Shown here in pieces: positions 36,110 through 48,395 of a DNA stretch of 64,000 nt. Source of the DNA: Carallia brachiata (lineage: Eukaryota; Streptophyta; Magnoliopsida; Malpighiales; Rhizophoraceae). The number at the start of each line of letters is the position of its first letter. The first letter of the stretch is position 1. The stretch is from contig JADCRB010000068.1 of NCBI GenBank assembly GCA_021464245.1, forward strand, positions 58,573 through 122,572, written 5' to 3'. A model generated the notes under the pieces. The model saw only the letters and a program-made list of their open reading frames with translations, ran no database searches and was not told where the DNA came from. Made by a program: the position numbers and the translations under genes.

Positions 36110-38379
36110 GCTTCTTTTCTGTTCACACCCATGTCCATTCTTAGTTGTTCAAATCTGGACTTGGACAAAGCTTTTGTCATGATATCTGCCAATTGAACCT
36201 CCGAGCTGCAATGCACAAGGTTGACTTCTCCCTCTTGCTGTGCTTATCGAATAAAATGATACTTTATCTTGAAATGTTTTGTTCGGTCATGAAAGATAGG
36301 ATTTTTAGAAATAGCCACAGCAGACTTGTTGTCAACTCTAATCTCAGTAGGTCCCTCTTACTTATGCTTCAACTCTGCCAACATTTTCCTTAGCCAAATG
36401 GCTTGATTCACAGTTGAAGTTGCTGCGATATATTCAGCTTCTGCAGTAAATTGAGCCACAACTTGTTGCTTCTTTGAGCTCCATGCAATGACACCAGAGC
36501 CAAGGGTGAATAGATAACCTGAAGTGCTCTTCATATCATCACAAGAGCCAGCCCAATCACTATCCGAAAAACCAAGTTAGTTTAACTCTGATTTTCTTTG
36601 GAATAAAACACTGAAATCAATTGTGCCTTTTAAATATTTGAGAACTCTTTTTGTAGCCTTAAAATGCATCTCACTAGGAGATTGCATAAACCTTGATAAT
36701 AGACTTGTAGCTTGCATGATGTCAGGTCTTGTTGCCGTCAAATATAGTAAGCAACCAATCAAGCTTCGGTAGAGAGAACAATCAACCTTTTTAACTCCAT
36801 CTTCCTTGCTAAGCTTCTTATTCTTCACAAACGGAGTTGAGACTAGTTTGCAATTGAACATTCTAAATTTTTTTAGAACTTCAATGGCATACTTCTTTTG
36901 ATTAATGAAGATGCCTTGATTTGATTGAGAGATCTCCATGCCAAGGAAGTAGGGCATTTCTCCGAGATTAGTCATCTCAAAGACTTTGTGCATCTTGTCT
37001 TTGAACTCTTGAATCAAGCTGCCATTGCTTCCAGTGACTAGAAGATCATCAACGTAGATTGAAACAATCAAAAGATTAGCACCATTAGACTTGACGTAGA
37101 GAGTGGTTTCATTTTTACTTCTCTCAAATCCTTGCTGCAACAAGTGCTCATCAATTATGCTATACCATGCTATCAGCGCCTGTTTTAGCCCATACAAGGC
37201 TTTCTTGAGGAGACAGACCTTGTCTTCACTTCCTTTGACAAGAAAACCTTTGGGTTGTTCAACAAATATCTCCTCCTCTAATAAGCCATTTAGAAAGGCT
37301 GATTTAACATCTAATTGGAAGACTTTCCAACCCTTTTGTGTAGCCAAGGCCAATAATAGCCGGATGGTATCTAGCCTTGCAACTGGTGCAAAGGTCTCAG
37401 AATAATCAATTCCAAATTGTTGAGAGTATCCTTTGACAACCAATCTTGCCTTTAACTTATTGATTGAACCATCTGCATTTAGCTCGGTTCGAAATACCCA
37501 TTTCACACCAATCACATTTTTGTGACTTGGCCTGTCAACGAGCACCCAAGTGTTGTTCTTTTCAATCATCTTCAACTCCTCCTCCATTGCATCCATCCAA
37601 GCAGAGGACTTTGAAGCTTCAAAAAAGTTTGCAGGCTCCAAAATAGCAACATTACTTCTTTCATAGACATCATCAAGAGATCTTGTACCCCTGATAGGTT
37701 CATGATCATAATCCGCAACTTCATCAATTACAGAATCTTCCATAGGTGTAGAGTCTATGCTAGAAACTTGCTTTTCTGCTTCAATTTGGGATTTGTCCCA
37801 ATCCCATGCAGCTTCCTCATCAAACTTGACATTTCTGCTAACAATCACTTTTTCGCTTTGCAAGTTGAACACCCTGTAGCCTTTTGAGTTGGTGCTATAG
37901 CCGAGAAAAACTCCAACTTCGGCTTTATGATCAAGTTTGTCTCTTTTGACATCAGGGACTAGAGTGTAGCATAAGCACCCAAAGACTTTAAGGTGTTGGA
38001 TTGAGGGTTTCACACCATACCAAGCTTCATATGGTGTTTTTCCCTTTAAAGCTTTTGTAGGAAGCCGGTTGAGTAGATAAACTGATGTGTTGACAGCTTC
38101 GGCCCAAAATTTCTTAGGCATTTTCTTCTCAAATAAAAGACATCTAGCCATCTCCATCACTGTTCTGTTCTTTCTCTCACTCACTCCATTTTGTTGTGGA
38201 GTGTAACTAATAGTGAATTGGCGATGAACTCCTGCTTCTTCACAGAATTTGTTGAATTTATCTGAAGTATACTCAGTGCCATTGTCTGATCTAAGCACTT
38301 TTATCTTGCAACTAGCTTGATTCTCGATCCAAGCTTTAAATTTAAAGAACACTTGTGGCACTTCAGACTTCTGTTTCAA
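36110..38379 (-). pseudogene. Copia 1 pol: integrase core, RT, RNase H
   Basis: The frame 38379-36577 (600 codons) holds the integrase core (LRSDNGTEYTS, then YTPQQNGVSERKNRT), the chromodomain-like linker, and RT (GVKWVFRTELN, FAPVARLDTIRLLLALA, FQLDVKSAFLNG, and the catalytic YVDD in SIYVDDLLVTG). A stop at 36577-36579 sits at the start of RNase H, whose remaining blocks ([16 protein letters not shown] and DNKSA-like) continue in the same frame to about 36,110 with two further stops. A stop near 38,390 separates it from the integrase N-terminus. Confidence 0.9.
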
Positions 38380-39191
38380 GAAGTAGACCTAGCACATTCT
38401 AGTGTAATCATCAATGAAGAGAATGAAGTATCTACTTCCACTCAGAGAAGGGATGCTCATGGGGCCACACACATCAGTGTGTATAAGTTGCAACTTTTCA
38501 GTTGCTCTCTAAGCTTGATTAGAAGGAAATGGCAGTCTGGACTGCTTCCCAAATTGGCAAACTTCACAAATAGAATTGCTCTCATTTACAGCAGGCATAT
38601 CGAGAGCAAGTTTGTTTCTATGCAAAATATTCAAGGATACATAGTTAAAATGTCCGAACCTTTTGTGCCATAATGTGGACTCATCAACAGTATGTGAATA
38701 TGCAGATTTATCAGGATGATTCCAATCAAGAATAAAGCTTTTGTTCTTCATCTTGACAGTGAACAATTCGCAACCAGATGGATCAATGATTTTGCAGGAT
38801 TTATCTTTAAAAAGCAAAGTAAATTCTTCTCTAGCAGCTGACCCAGACTCAAAAGACTTTGATTAATATTAGGGACATAGAGCACGTCAGAGATTGATTT
38901 CGTACCTATTGGTGTTTTCACAGATACTGCTCCTTTTCCTTTTACTTGGATGTACTCCTCATTTCCAATTCTGACCTTGGAGAGATAAGATTGATTGCGA
39001 TCTTTGAATTTTGCAACGTCATTAGTCATATGATGAGTGCAGCCGCAATCTATCAACCAAGTTTGTGAGTTGTCATTAGTTGCATAGCAATTTGCCACAT
39101 ATAATTGCTCCTCCTGTTGGTTGTCTTCAGCCATCTGTGCTTGTTGAGTTCTATACTGTTGATTGCTCCTATTTTTACAAACTCTTGCCAC
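38380..39191 (-). pseudogene. Copia 1 protease and integrase N-terminus
   Basis: Protease region with WLIDCGCTHHMT, where the usual DSG catalytic triad reads DCG. It is followed by VLYVPNINQSLLSLGQLLEKN. After a frameshift near 38,815 come LWHKRFGHFN and CEVCQFGKQ, the His-His-Cys-Cys zinc-binding N-terminus of integrase, then a stop at 38,509. The enzymes cannot be produced from this copy. Confidence 0.85.
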
Positions 39192-39236
39192 ATGCCCTTT
39201 TTTTTTGCGAATCTTGCATTGGGCATCAAGTTTAAA

Positions 39237-40045
39237 CTAGCAAAACTTTGCAAGGTGTGTTGTTTTCTTACAATGTTGGCACGGTGGGAAAGATTTCTTC
39301 TTTTGCTCACCATCTTTGCTACTTTCTGCTTTTTTATTGTCTTTTCCTTTGTTGTCCCCAACATGCTTTTTTCCACCAAAATAGTGCCTATCCTTGTTCT
39401 TAACAAAAAGGGCAGCCTCATTAGCATTTTCTTCCCTAATAGCTCTCCTAAGCTCAAGAGCTTGAAGAGCATTTATAAGCTCTGCAGGAGTAAACTTGCT
39501 AAGATCCTTCGAATCTTCTAAAGAAGAGATCTTAGTCTCATATTTTTCAGGCAAACATACCAAAATCTTCTCCACAATCCTCTGATCGTTAAGCTCTTCA
39601 CCAAGCAATCTGGTTTGATTAACTGTTTCCATGAGTCTATCAGTGAACTCTTTGACAGTTTCAGTCTCCTTCATCTTTAAGGACTCAAACTTCCTTCTCA
39701 AGTTTAAAACTTGAATATGTCGAGTTCTGTCACTGCCATGAAATTCATCCTTGAGCTTATCCCATGCCTGGTTTGCTGTTTTACATGTCATAATCCTAGT
39801 GAAAATGACATCACTGACAGCAGAATGGATCATGGTCAAGGCTCTGAATGATTTGGCAGTTTCTTCGCTATGGTACTTGATTTGAGCCATAGTGGGATTG
39901 TCTGGAAGTGGTGGAACTTCTCCTCCTGACTCAACATACTTCCAAAGATCAAAGCCTCTTAGGTAGGCCTCCATTTTCACTGCCCAAATTGGGTAGTTTT
40001 CTCTAAAAAGACAGGTGCAATAGATGGTAGAATGCTAGAGGACAT
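39237..40045 (-). pseudogene. Copia 1 gag
   Basis: A probable start ATG at 40045 is followed by a frameshift in a T run near 40,005. The main open frame (39980-39237, 247 codons) carries the UBN2/retrotran_gag pattern (LRGFDLWKYVE, TANQAWDKLKDEF, LNLRRKFESLKMKE) and ends in the first zinc knuckle CQHCKKTTHLAKFC, immediately followed by a stop. It would form the virus-like particle if intact. Confidence 0.85.
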
Positions 40046-40132
40046 CTTGAGTAGTGGAACGTACCTTGTTGGTTTTGGGATAGCAAATTGGTTTTCACAA
40101 GCCCTTAAAGATCAAGGGGGCTCTGATACCAC

Positions 40133-40656
40133 TGAAAGCCTTTGAAAGAACTCAATGCAAAACCAGAAAATGCAGAATTTGGATTTTGCAAGAGCAGAAG
40201 ATGCAAAGCTAAGTTCTGCAGAAAAGTGCAGTGCAGAAATTTTGCAGAAATGCAGTGCAGGAAAAAATTGCAGTATACAAAAGTGCAAAACTGTACTGCA
40301 GAAAGCTAATAAACCAGATTGCAGAAATGCAGTATGTTTACTGCAGAAAAATACAGATATAGCAACCAGAAAAGTGAACAGAAAAGTAAGCAAAAGCTGT
40401 TTGCAAAAAAGTAGCGGAAAAGTCTTTTTTTTTTTTTTTCATATAAAGGGTATTTATACAAGTGGATAGATTATTCTAGAAATTCCTACAACTTTCTTAC
40501 TAGATACTACTTGTTAGACTCTAGATGCAAATTACTAGAACTTTCTACATATTATAGATACATTCAAACTGATAACAGAAAATTATAAATACTAGAAAAG
40601 ATTGCTAGATACTTCTAGAAACTAGAAGAACATAAGAGAAGCTATAGTATCTAACA
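40133..40656 (-). repeat. Copia 1 5' LTR, 524 bp
   Basis: Second LTR of the element, next to the primer binding site (minus-strand reading). It differs from its partner by few substitutions and small indels, indicating a fairly recent insertion. Confidence 0.95.
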
Positions 40657-40661
40657 TTTTC

Positions 40662-41011
40662 CCATGGCCAGAGTTCCTGGCTAGCTAAGGCCGGAGTCAT
40701 TGAAGAGCCTCCAGAAGCTCTACATCAGAGGGGGGCGTCTACGTGGCCTACCAGCAGAAGACGAGTGGAATGTAAAGATACTACGTCTCACAAACTTGCC
40801 TAAATTTGACAAGGAGTGGGAAATAGTAAGGCATCAATTCCCGAACTTGATTTATTTGGAAACAAATGAGTGCCCCAAGCTAACATCGTTCCCCTGCGAT
40901 GCCAATGGAGTGTGGCTCAACAAGGAAGAGCTGACAGAGAGGAAGTTGGAAGAATTGGGATTCAGCTGGTCATTCCTTTCTGGCTATCTTCCAAATGAGC
41001 AACTTATATGA
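40662..41011 (+). pseudogene. NLR copy 2, 3' part
   Basis: After the Copia insertion the LRR end resumes: SLQKLYIRGGRLRGLPAEDEW, then YLETNECPKLTSFPCDA, ending ELGFSWSFLSGYLPNEQLI and a stop in the same place as copy 1. The first 30-40 bases after the target duplication are diverged and hold a stop. The 3' flank to about 41,230 also matches that of copy 1. Confidence 0.85.
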
Positions 41012-41230
41012 CTCTTCCAGTCACGCAAACCACATCTGCATTCCATCACCTCTGCATATTTGTTTCGTTATTTTTTAGCTACTGAGTTTTCTTTGTGGAC
41101 TTTGTTTTTCCCCTCCATGCCCCACAAATATTCATTTATTTGGTGGGTTTTTTTTAGTAGTTGTCCTGCTCCTTGATATATTTCTGCTATTGTGTAGAGA
41201 CCTCCCTCTCAAAATTTGAATTACAAATCT

Positions 41231-42930
41231 TTAAAAATAAATGTTTTACTTCTAAACCCCTAAAATACCCTCTAAGAAACATTATGATTATAGTACACTA
41301 ATTTTACTTACTTTATTTATTTGATTATAACTCACTTATTATCTTACATCATATTATTTTAGCTTTTATTTTAAATAAATTTTATTTATTATGTGATGTA
41401 AAATTATTAATAATTTATACTTATCAAACAAGTGAATCAAATTAGACATATTATAATTACACACCAACTTACTACTGAGCCACCAACTTATCACTGAACC
41501 CAAATAACTTTGGGTTGTGTTTCGGGTAACTAGGTAACTTCACTTAAGTAACACTAAAGTATTTATAGTCTAATTCAATAATAACTTTACTTAAATAGAA
41601 CCAAAGTAATAATATAGTCTAATTAAATAATATCTAACAATTTTTTTATTTTTAAATTCAATCATTCGTAGACATTAATTCAAAACTCTTTAAAAAATCC
41701 TCACAGTTTTTTTTTTTTTTTTGGTTTAAGAAAATCTGAAAGTCGTTATTTAGGCATATTCCAAGCCCAGCCTACAAGTTCCTCTCGGCAAGAGTTGTTT
41801 AGTGGTCCTCTTCATGACGCTTATTGCTATTGGTCCACCTCTGTACGATGTTCTATGGGACGTGAGATTTCCAACTGATCATTTTTCCACAAAAGAATTT
41901 TCCAAGTCTTCTGAATTCGACAAGCAAAAGCCTCTACACCTATTTCTTCTTTTGTCCAAGATCCCCAATGCGGGTCCAATGCGTTGAAAACTTAACCAAA
42001 CCCCCCCCCCCCCCCGGGCTCCCCAAGGAAAAAAAAGGGTCATACTATTTGCGCATTTGTAATAGTTGGATACATTATCTCAACTAAATATATGTTTGGA
42101 TTTCCAAAATATAAAATGTTGTATTCCCTAATTAATTTAGTGGTTATTGATAAAAGACTAATAAATAGATTAGTTTATAAAGTCTTATCTATTAGACTCA
42201 AAACAAGTTTTTGATCAGTCATAATCTTATCAAATTATTACTTCCTATAAATATATGTTATGATCATTTACAAACATGTTCGCTCTATGAAGTAGAGTGG
42301 CTATTTTTGAAAACTTTTTAAAGAGTTTCCAAAACAGAAATGTTAAGTGCACCGAGTATTAGTGCACTGAACATACCGAATTGAATAAAAAATAATAAAT
42401 TTTTAGGCTCTTTTAAAAATAAAATTCTTAACTAAAGGTAGCATACTCATTAAAATATTATTTTTCTATTTTTGAAAACTCTTTAAAGAGTTTCCAAAAT
42501 AGAAATGTTAAGTGCACCGAATATTAGTGCATTGAACATACCGAATTGAATAAAAAATAATAAATTTTTAGGCTCTTTTAAAAATAAAATTCTTAACTAA
42601 AGGTAGCATACTCATTAAAATATTATTTTTTTATTGTATTCAAAAAAAAATTTCAAAGGAAAAAATTTTTTTCGTAATAATTTTATATAGTATTTACACT
42701 TTATATTTTAGGTAACACCCATCTAAATTTAGGTTTTAGTTATAAAAAGAAAATTAAATTGCCATCAGTACAGGTACAGAGATTAAGCTCTAGTTGAACA
42801 CTTTCCAAAAATCTCTAGACTTGTAGTTTCTAAGCCTTTGTCATAGAACCGTAAATATCCTTTGCTTCGTAGAAACAGGTAAATTCCATAATACTACTTT
42901 TTGGGGTTGGATTAGAATCACTTATTTTCT
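41231..42930. other. Intergenic between NLR copies 2 and 3
   Basis: No gene. It contains a 15-base C run at 42001-42015, unusual in this AT-rich DNA, and a 165-bp tandem duplication at 42301-42630. The last 150 bases resemble the promoter region of NLR copy 1. Confidence 0.6.
42301..42630. repeat. 165-bp tandem duplication with palindromic start
   Basis: Two near-identical units (42301-42465 and 42466-42630). Each starts with a stretch reading CTATTTTTGAAAACTCTTT followed by its near-inverse AAAGAGTTTCCAAAATAG, a 37-base imperfect palindrome that is best preserved in the second unit. Confidence 0.85.
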
Positions 42931-42933
42931 TCT

Positions 42934-42941
42934 TATAAAAG
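42934..42941 (+). promoter_or_regulatory. TATA box of NLR copy 3
   Basis: TATAAAAG in the conserved CTTATAAAAGG context, 75 bases before the ATG, the same spacing as in copy 1. Confidence 0.5.
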
Positions 42942-43008
42942 GTTTCTAATCTCTTCCACATTTCGTGCTTCATTCCCAACTCCCCATTAGATCAATTTTT
43001 TCACAAAG

Positions 43009-43216
43009 ATGTTCACATTGAATGGTGATGATGTGTGGACCATTGTGCATACCATTTCCCTCTCTATTTCTTCTGGCGCCCCGCCATGGAAAAAATGCCC
43101 AACACATTTCAAGGCCACCACATATTATGTCTTTGCCCGACACTTCCTCCACTACTAGCACTACCGTAATCAAAATTAGCAATGAGGGCAGCAGTGAGTT
43201 TGATCATGAAAGCCAT
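43009..43216 (+). pseudogene. NLR copy 3, 5' piece
   Basis: Starts MFTLNGDDVWTIVHTIS like copy 1. An extra base near 43,080 shifts the frame, and the later frame reads NEGSSEFDHESH before the gene is cut by Copia element 2 at 43,216. Confidence 0.85.
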
Positions 43217-43751
43217 TGTTAAAGCTTTTTAGCATTGATGTTTTTTTGGAGCTGTTTCAGATTGGTCTTGAACATTTTAAAGCTCGAAGATTATTCCTCT
43301 CAATGCTGCTGGCAGTTATGACAGTTAGAGATTAATCAAGTTTATGTTCAATACTAATCTAATTAATCAGCTCATTTCGTTGTGATCAATTAGCTTAGTC
43401 ATGATGGTAAATGAGGTGTGGAACACCTCATAGTTGTATTGACTTTGTAAACAAGTAATCATGATAGTAGATAGTAGTGATTACTTGTGTCCTATTTTAC
43501 TGTACTATGAGCATGGTAGCATATACTAGAGTATGTGCTATGTACTTTGATCTTGTAACATGTGTAAGCTTTTATATTTTAAGCAATACAATCAAAAAGT
43601 GAGCTTTTTATGGCCAACAATTTCGATCCATCTACTCTTCTTGCCTTTCTCTTCTTTATTCACTTTGTTCAAAAGGTTCATCAGCTTTTAAAGTTTATGT
43701 AATGCTGTTTCTGTTAAGATGCTTGCTGTTTTTATTTAATAACAGCCTTCA
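43217..43751 (+). repeat. Copia 2 5' LTR, 535 bp
   Basis: Runs from TGTTAAAGC to GCCTTCA and is near-identical to 47848-48390. Confidence 0.95.
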
Positions 43752-43899
43752 AAGTGGTATCAGAGCTCATTAATGATCTTAGAGCGATCTGTGGCGTGTG
43801 AAAATCAGAGTGAAACTTGAGAGATTGAGAGGAAACACTTGGGAAAACACTTGGGATTAAGCTCTCACTATACTGGTGTGTAGAATTTCTGAAGTTTTA

Positions 43900-44791
43900 A
43901 TGCCTTCAACCAACTTTTCTCCTACTCCTCCACTAAAATTCTCTGGGGAAAATTACCTACAATGGTATATTATGATGAAAACATATCTGAAAGCATTTGA
44001 CTTGTGGATGTAACAAAGATTGGAGGTGAGCTTCCAGCTTTGCCAACAAATCCTGCTATTGCCAATATGAAGAACTACAGTGAGCAGATGTCAAAGCACT
44101 TCAAGGCTTTGTCATGCATTCAATCTATAGTCTCTGAGGTAATTTTTAATAGGATTATGGCATGTGAAACTCCCAAAGCAACTTGGGATAGGATTAAAGA
44201 GGAGTATGGTGGTACTGTGAAGTCTAAAAATACGCAGATTCTCAATCTAAGGAGAGAATTTGAAATGCTTAAAATGAAAGATTCAGAATCTATCAAAGAG
44301 TATAGTGATAGAGTTATGAAAGTGGTAGACCAAATAAGAGGAGAGGGTTTATCAGAGACAAGAATTGTGGAAAAGGTTTTTGTTACAATACCTGAGAAGT
44401 TTGAATCAAAGCTCGTAGCTTTAGAAGAAGTTAAATATATGTCTCAAATCAGTTTTCTGAACTTATGAGCACACTTCAAGCACAAGAACAAAGGAGAATG
44501 ATCAGGCTAGGAAGAGTAGCTGATGCTTCCAAGCCTGGCACTTCCTCAAAAGGTGCTTTGCTTGCTTCAATAAAGGGTAAAAATCAATTGAAGAAGCCAC
44601 AAGCTAACAGAAAAGACAGAAGTACTGTAGAATGTGTAATTGTTGCTGGAAAAAAGACTTATGAGCCATGTGAATATTGCAACAGACCAACTCACTTGCC
44701 TAAAAATTGTTGGAGAAAGCCTAATGCAGTGTGTACCTTTTGTAATAAGAAGGGACATGTTGAGAAAGTCTGTAAAAGCAAGAGAAAGTAG
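43900..44791 (+). pseudogene. Copia 2 gag
   Basis: Probable start MPSTNFSPTPPLKFSGENY at 43900. A frameshift near 44,004 interrupts it, then ELPALPTNPAIANMK and LNLRREFEMLKMKD follow, with another shift near 44,460. The end has two CCHC zinc knuckles, CEYCNRPTHLPKNC and CTFCNKKGHVEKVC. Two knuckles and the order match Copia gag; the breaks make it inactive. Confidence 0.85.
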
Positions 44792-47700
44792 CAAAGGCAA
44801 CAAAAGAAGCAAAAGGCACAAGTTCCAATTGGTGATGTTCAAAACCAGGAGGAGGAGCTATTTATGGCTACATGCGATTTAGCAAACCTTGATAAGGACA
44901 TGTGGCTTATTGACAGTAGTTGTACACACCACATGACCTCAAACTCTACAGTTTTCAAAGAGCATGACAGGTCTTTTAATTCAGATGTCAGAATTGGCAA
45001 TAAAGTTCTTCTCAAGGCTCAAGGCAAAGGAACAGTTGTCATAAACACTTATTAAGGTGCTAAACAAATTCATGATGTGATTTTGGTACCTGAAATTGAA
45101 CAAAGCCTCTTAAGTGTTGGACAACTTCTTGAAAAGAATTACTCTTTATTAATTAAGAATAATTCATGTACAATTGTTTATCTTGTTGATACTGAACTTG
45201 TATCTGTTGAAATGAAAAGAAAAAGCTTTTATCTTGAACCTGCTAAACTCTGTAATTCTGCCCTTCCTGCAATAACTGATGAGACAACTTTATGGCATAA
45301 GAGATGGGGACATTATCACCATGCTAGATTATTAAGAATGTAGAAGAAGAAGCTAGTATCTAATATGCCTGAAATTCAGAAAGCTCAGGTGTTTGTCATA
45401 TATGTCTGAAGGGCAAACAAACTAGAATGCCTTTTAATGCAAATCAAGCTTGAAGGGCCAAAGACAAGTTGCAATTGGTCCATATAGATGTATGTGGACC
45501 AATGAATACTAAATCCTTAATTGGAAGCAAAATTTTTTGCTGTTTGTTGATGATTTTTTGAGGTTTTGCTGGGTCTATTTTCTGAAGTAGAAGTCAGAAG
45601 TTGCTGATCAATTTTAGAAGTTCAAGCAGTTGGTGGAAAATTAGTCAAACAGCAAAATTAAAGTACTAAGGTCAGACAATGGAACTGAGTATACTTTAGC
45701 TTCATTTACTCAGATTTGCACAAATGCTAGCATTCAACATCAATTTTCCTCACCTTACACTCCACAGTAGAATGGTGTGAGTGAGAAAAAGAGCAGAATT
45801 GTGGTTGAAATGACCAGATGCCTACTACTGGAAAGGGATATGCCAAATGGGTTTGGGGCTGAGGGTGTGCACACTGTTGTTTACTTGCTAAACAGGTTAC
45901 CAACCAAAGCAATTAAAGGAAAAACTCCTTATGAATCCTGGTATGGAGTTAAACCTATTGTAAGTCATCTCAGGATATTTGACTGTGTATGTTACTATTT
46001 GGTTCTAGACAACAAAAGAGAAAGCTTGATCCAAAAGCTGAAGAAGCAGTGTTTGTTGGTTACAGTCTTACTTCCAAGGCTTATAGAGTCTATCATGTGA
46101 AGTCAAGAAAAGTTCTAATAAGCAGGGAAGTAAAGTTTGATGAAGATAAAGCATGGGATTAGAGCGAGACAAATGGGAATCAACATGAAAATATTGCAGG
46201 AGAATTATATCAACCTGCTGGAATTGATGATGAGATCAATTCAGAGGATAAAATAATGAGCACTATGCTGTTAAAGGTACCATACCACTCTCTGAGATCT
46301 ATGAAAGAGTAATGTAGCTATATTGGAGCCAGCTAGCTATGAAGAAGCCTCTCAAGCTCCTGAATGGAAGCATGCAATAGAGGAGGAGATAAAATCGATT
46401 GAAAGAAATGAGACTTGGATACTTGTTCACAAGCCAGCTGATAAGAATATCATTGGAGTAAAATGGGTATTTGGGACTAAGTTGAACTTAGATGGGACTG
46501 TAAATAGGCAGAAAGCTAGATTGGTAGCTAAGGGCTATGCACAGAAGTTTGGTGTGGACTTTTCTGAAACCTTTGCACCAACTGCAAGGCTGGATACAAT
46601 CAAACTTCTATTAGCTCTTTCAACTCAAAAGGCATGGCCAGTATATCAGCTGGATGTCAAATTAGCCTTTCTCAATGGTGTGCTGGAGGAAGAAATCTTC
46701 ATTGAACAACTTGAGGGATTTCAGAAGATAGAAGCAGAAGGGAAGGTGTATAAACTGAGAAAAGCTCTATATGGTCCTAAACAGGCCCCCTAGAGCTTGG
46801 TTTAGCAGAATTAATAGCTATCTAATTCAGCTTGGGTTCATCAAAAGTGAAAATGAAGCTATATTGTTTGTTAAAATTGACAAAAGTGAGTTGCTTATTG
46901 TATCTTTGTATATAGATGATTTACTGGTTGTTGGAAGTTGATCCAAATTGGTTCAAAGTTTCAAAGATGATATGAAGAAAGTCTTTGACATGACAGACTT
47001 AGGCAAAATGGCATTTTTTCTTGGCTTACAAGTGCAACAAACAGATGAAGATCAAGGAGTGTTTATTAATCAAGAAAGGTATGCAAGAGAAGTTCTGAAA
47101 AAGTTCAAGATGAGCACTTGCAAATCCATGCCCACTCTAATGATGGGATGATGGTACAGAAAAGACTCATGAGAATGTGTATAGAAGTCTTATTGGATGC
47201 TTGTTATATCTTATAACTTCAAGACCTGATCTCATGCATTCTGTTAGTCTGCTATCTAGGTTTATGCATGCTCCCAGCAAGCATCACTTCAAAGCAGCTA
47301 AAAGGGTTTTGAGGTATATTAAAGGTACAATTGGACTTGGACTGCTGTTTAAAAGGATTGAAGATGCTAGATTGATTGGTTTTATAGACAGTGGCTGGGC
47401 TGGTTCAAAGGACATGAAGAGTACTTCTGGGTATTTGTTCAGCTATGGTTTAGGTGTGTTTTGTTGGAATACAAAAAAGCGGACTATTGGGGCACAATTA
47501 ACAGCTGAGGCAGAGTATGTTGCTACAACCTCAACTGTTAATCAAGTCATTGGCTTAGGAACTTGCTTGTGGATTTGAAACAAAAACAAGTAGAAGCAAC
47601 AATGATATATTGTGATAGTCAGTCTGCAACTGCAATATCAAAGAATCCAATCAATCATGGAAGGACAAAGCATTTCAAGATAAGACTTCAATATTTGAGA

Positions 47701-47847
47701 GAGGCTCAAGAAGAAGGAAGCATCAAGTTGGTTTATTGTTCTACTGAAGACCAGCTTACTGATATACTTACAAAGGTTTTGCCAAAAGTTAGGTTTGAGT
47801 TTCTGAGATCAAAGCTGGGCATGGAAATGTTCAATCCCAAGGAGGAA
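44792..47847 (+). pseudogene. Copia 2 pol: protease, integrase, RT, RNase H
   Basis: Protease MWLIDSSCTHHMTSN (DSG changed to DSS). The integrase N-terminus LWHKRWGHYHHARL is followed by a broken core with RSDNGTEYT near 45,670 and NGVSEKKSRIV near 45,780. RT shows GVKWVFGTKLN, FAPTARLDTIKLLLALS, QLDVKLAFLNG and the catalytic motif as YIDD near 46,910. RNase H has DSGWAGS, AEAEYVATT and DSQSATAIS, ending KEEC just before the polypurine tract. At least eight stops or frameshifts are spread along it. Confidence 0.85.
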
Positions 47848-48390
47848 TGTTAAAGCTTTGTAGCATTGATGTTTTTTTGGAGCTGTTTTAGATTGGTCTT
47901 GAACATTTTAAAGCTTGATGATTATTCCTCTCAATGCTGTTGGCAGTTATGACAGTTGGAGATTAATCAAGTTTATGTTCAATACTAATCTAATTAATCA
48001 GCTCATTTCGTTGTGATCAATTAGCTTAGTCATGATGATAAATGAGGTATGGAACACCTCATAGTTGTATTGACTTTGTAAACAAGTAATCATGATAGTA
48101 GATAGTAGTGATTACCTGTCTCCTATTTTACTGTACTATGAGCATGGCAGCATGTACTAGAGTATGGGCTCATGTGCTATGTACTTTGATCTTGTAACAT
48201 GTGCAAGCTTTTATATTTTAAGCAATACAATCAAAGAGTGAGCTTTTTATGCCCAACAATTTCGCTCCATCTACTCTTCTTGCCTTTCTCTTCTTTATTC
48301 ACTTTGTTCAAAAGGTTCATCAGCTTTTAAAGCTTCTGTACTGTTGTTTCTGTTAAGATACTTGCTGTTTTTATTTAATGACAGCCTTCA
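47848..48390 (+). repeat. Copia 2 3' LTR, 543 bp
   Basis: Partner of 43217-43751 with few differences, including a small insertion near 48,165 (GGGCTCATG). Confidence 0.95.
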
Positions 48391-48395
48391 GCCAT

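Larger units (their letters stand above)
35563..40656 (-). mobile_element. Copia retrotransposon 1, complete structure, minus strand
   Basis: 5,094 bp bounded by two LTRs and by the 5-bp target duplication TTTTC (35558-35562 and 40657-40661), inside the LRR region of NLR copy 2. The primer binding site (TGGTATCAGAGC on the minus strand, next to 40132) matches initiator-Met tRNA. The polypurine tract AAGCTAAGGAGGAG lies beside the other LTR at 36,100. Gag, protease, integrase, RT and RNase H are in Copia order but carry stops and frameshifts, so the element is not autonomous. Confidence 0.95.
43217..48390 (+). mobile_element. Copia retrotransposon 2, complete structure, plus strand
   Basis: 5,174 bp with LTRs at both ends and the target duplication GCCAT (43212-43216 and 48391-48395). 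The insertion is in the charged N-terminal region of NLR copy 3. The primer binding site TGGTATCAGAGC is at 43755, and the polypurine tract CCCAAGGAGGAA ends at 47847. The LTR sequence is unrelated to that of element 1, so this is a different family. Coding regions are broken at many points. Confidence 0.95.
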
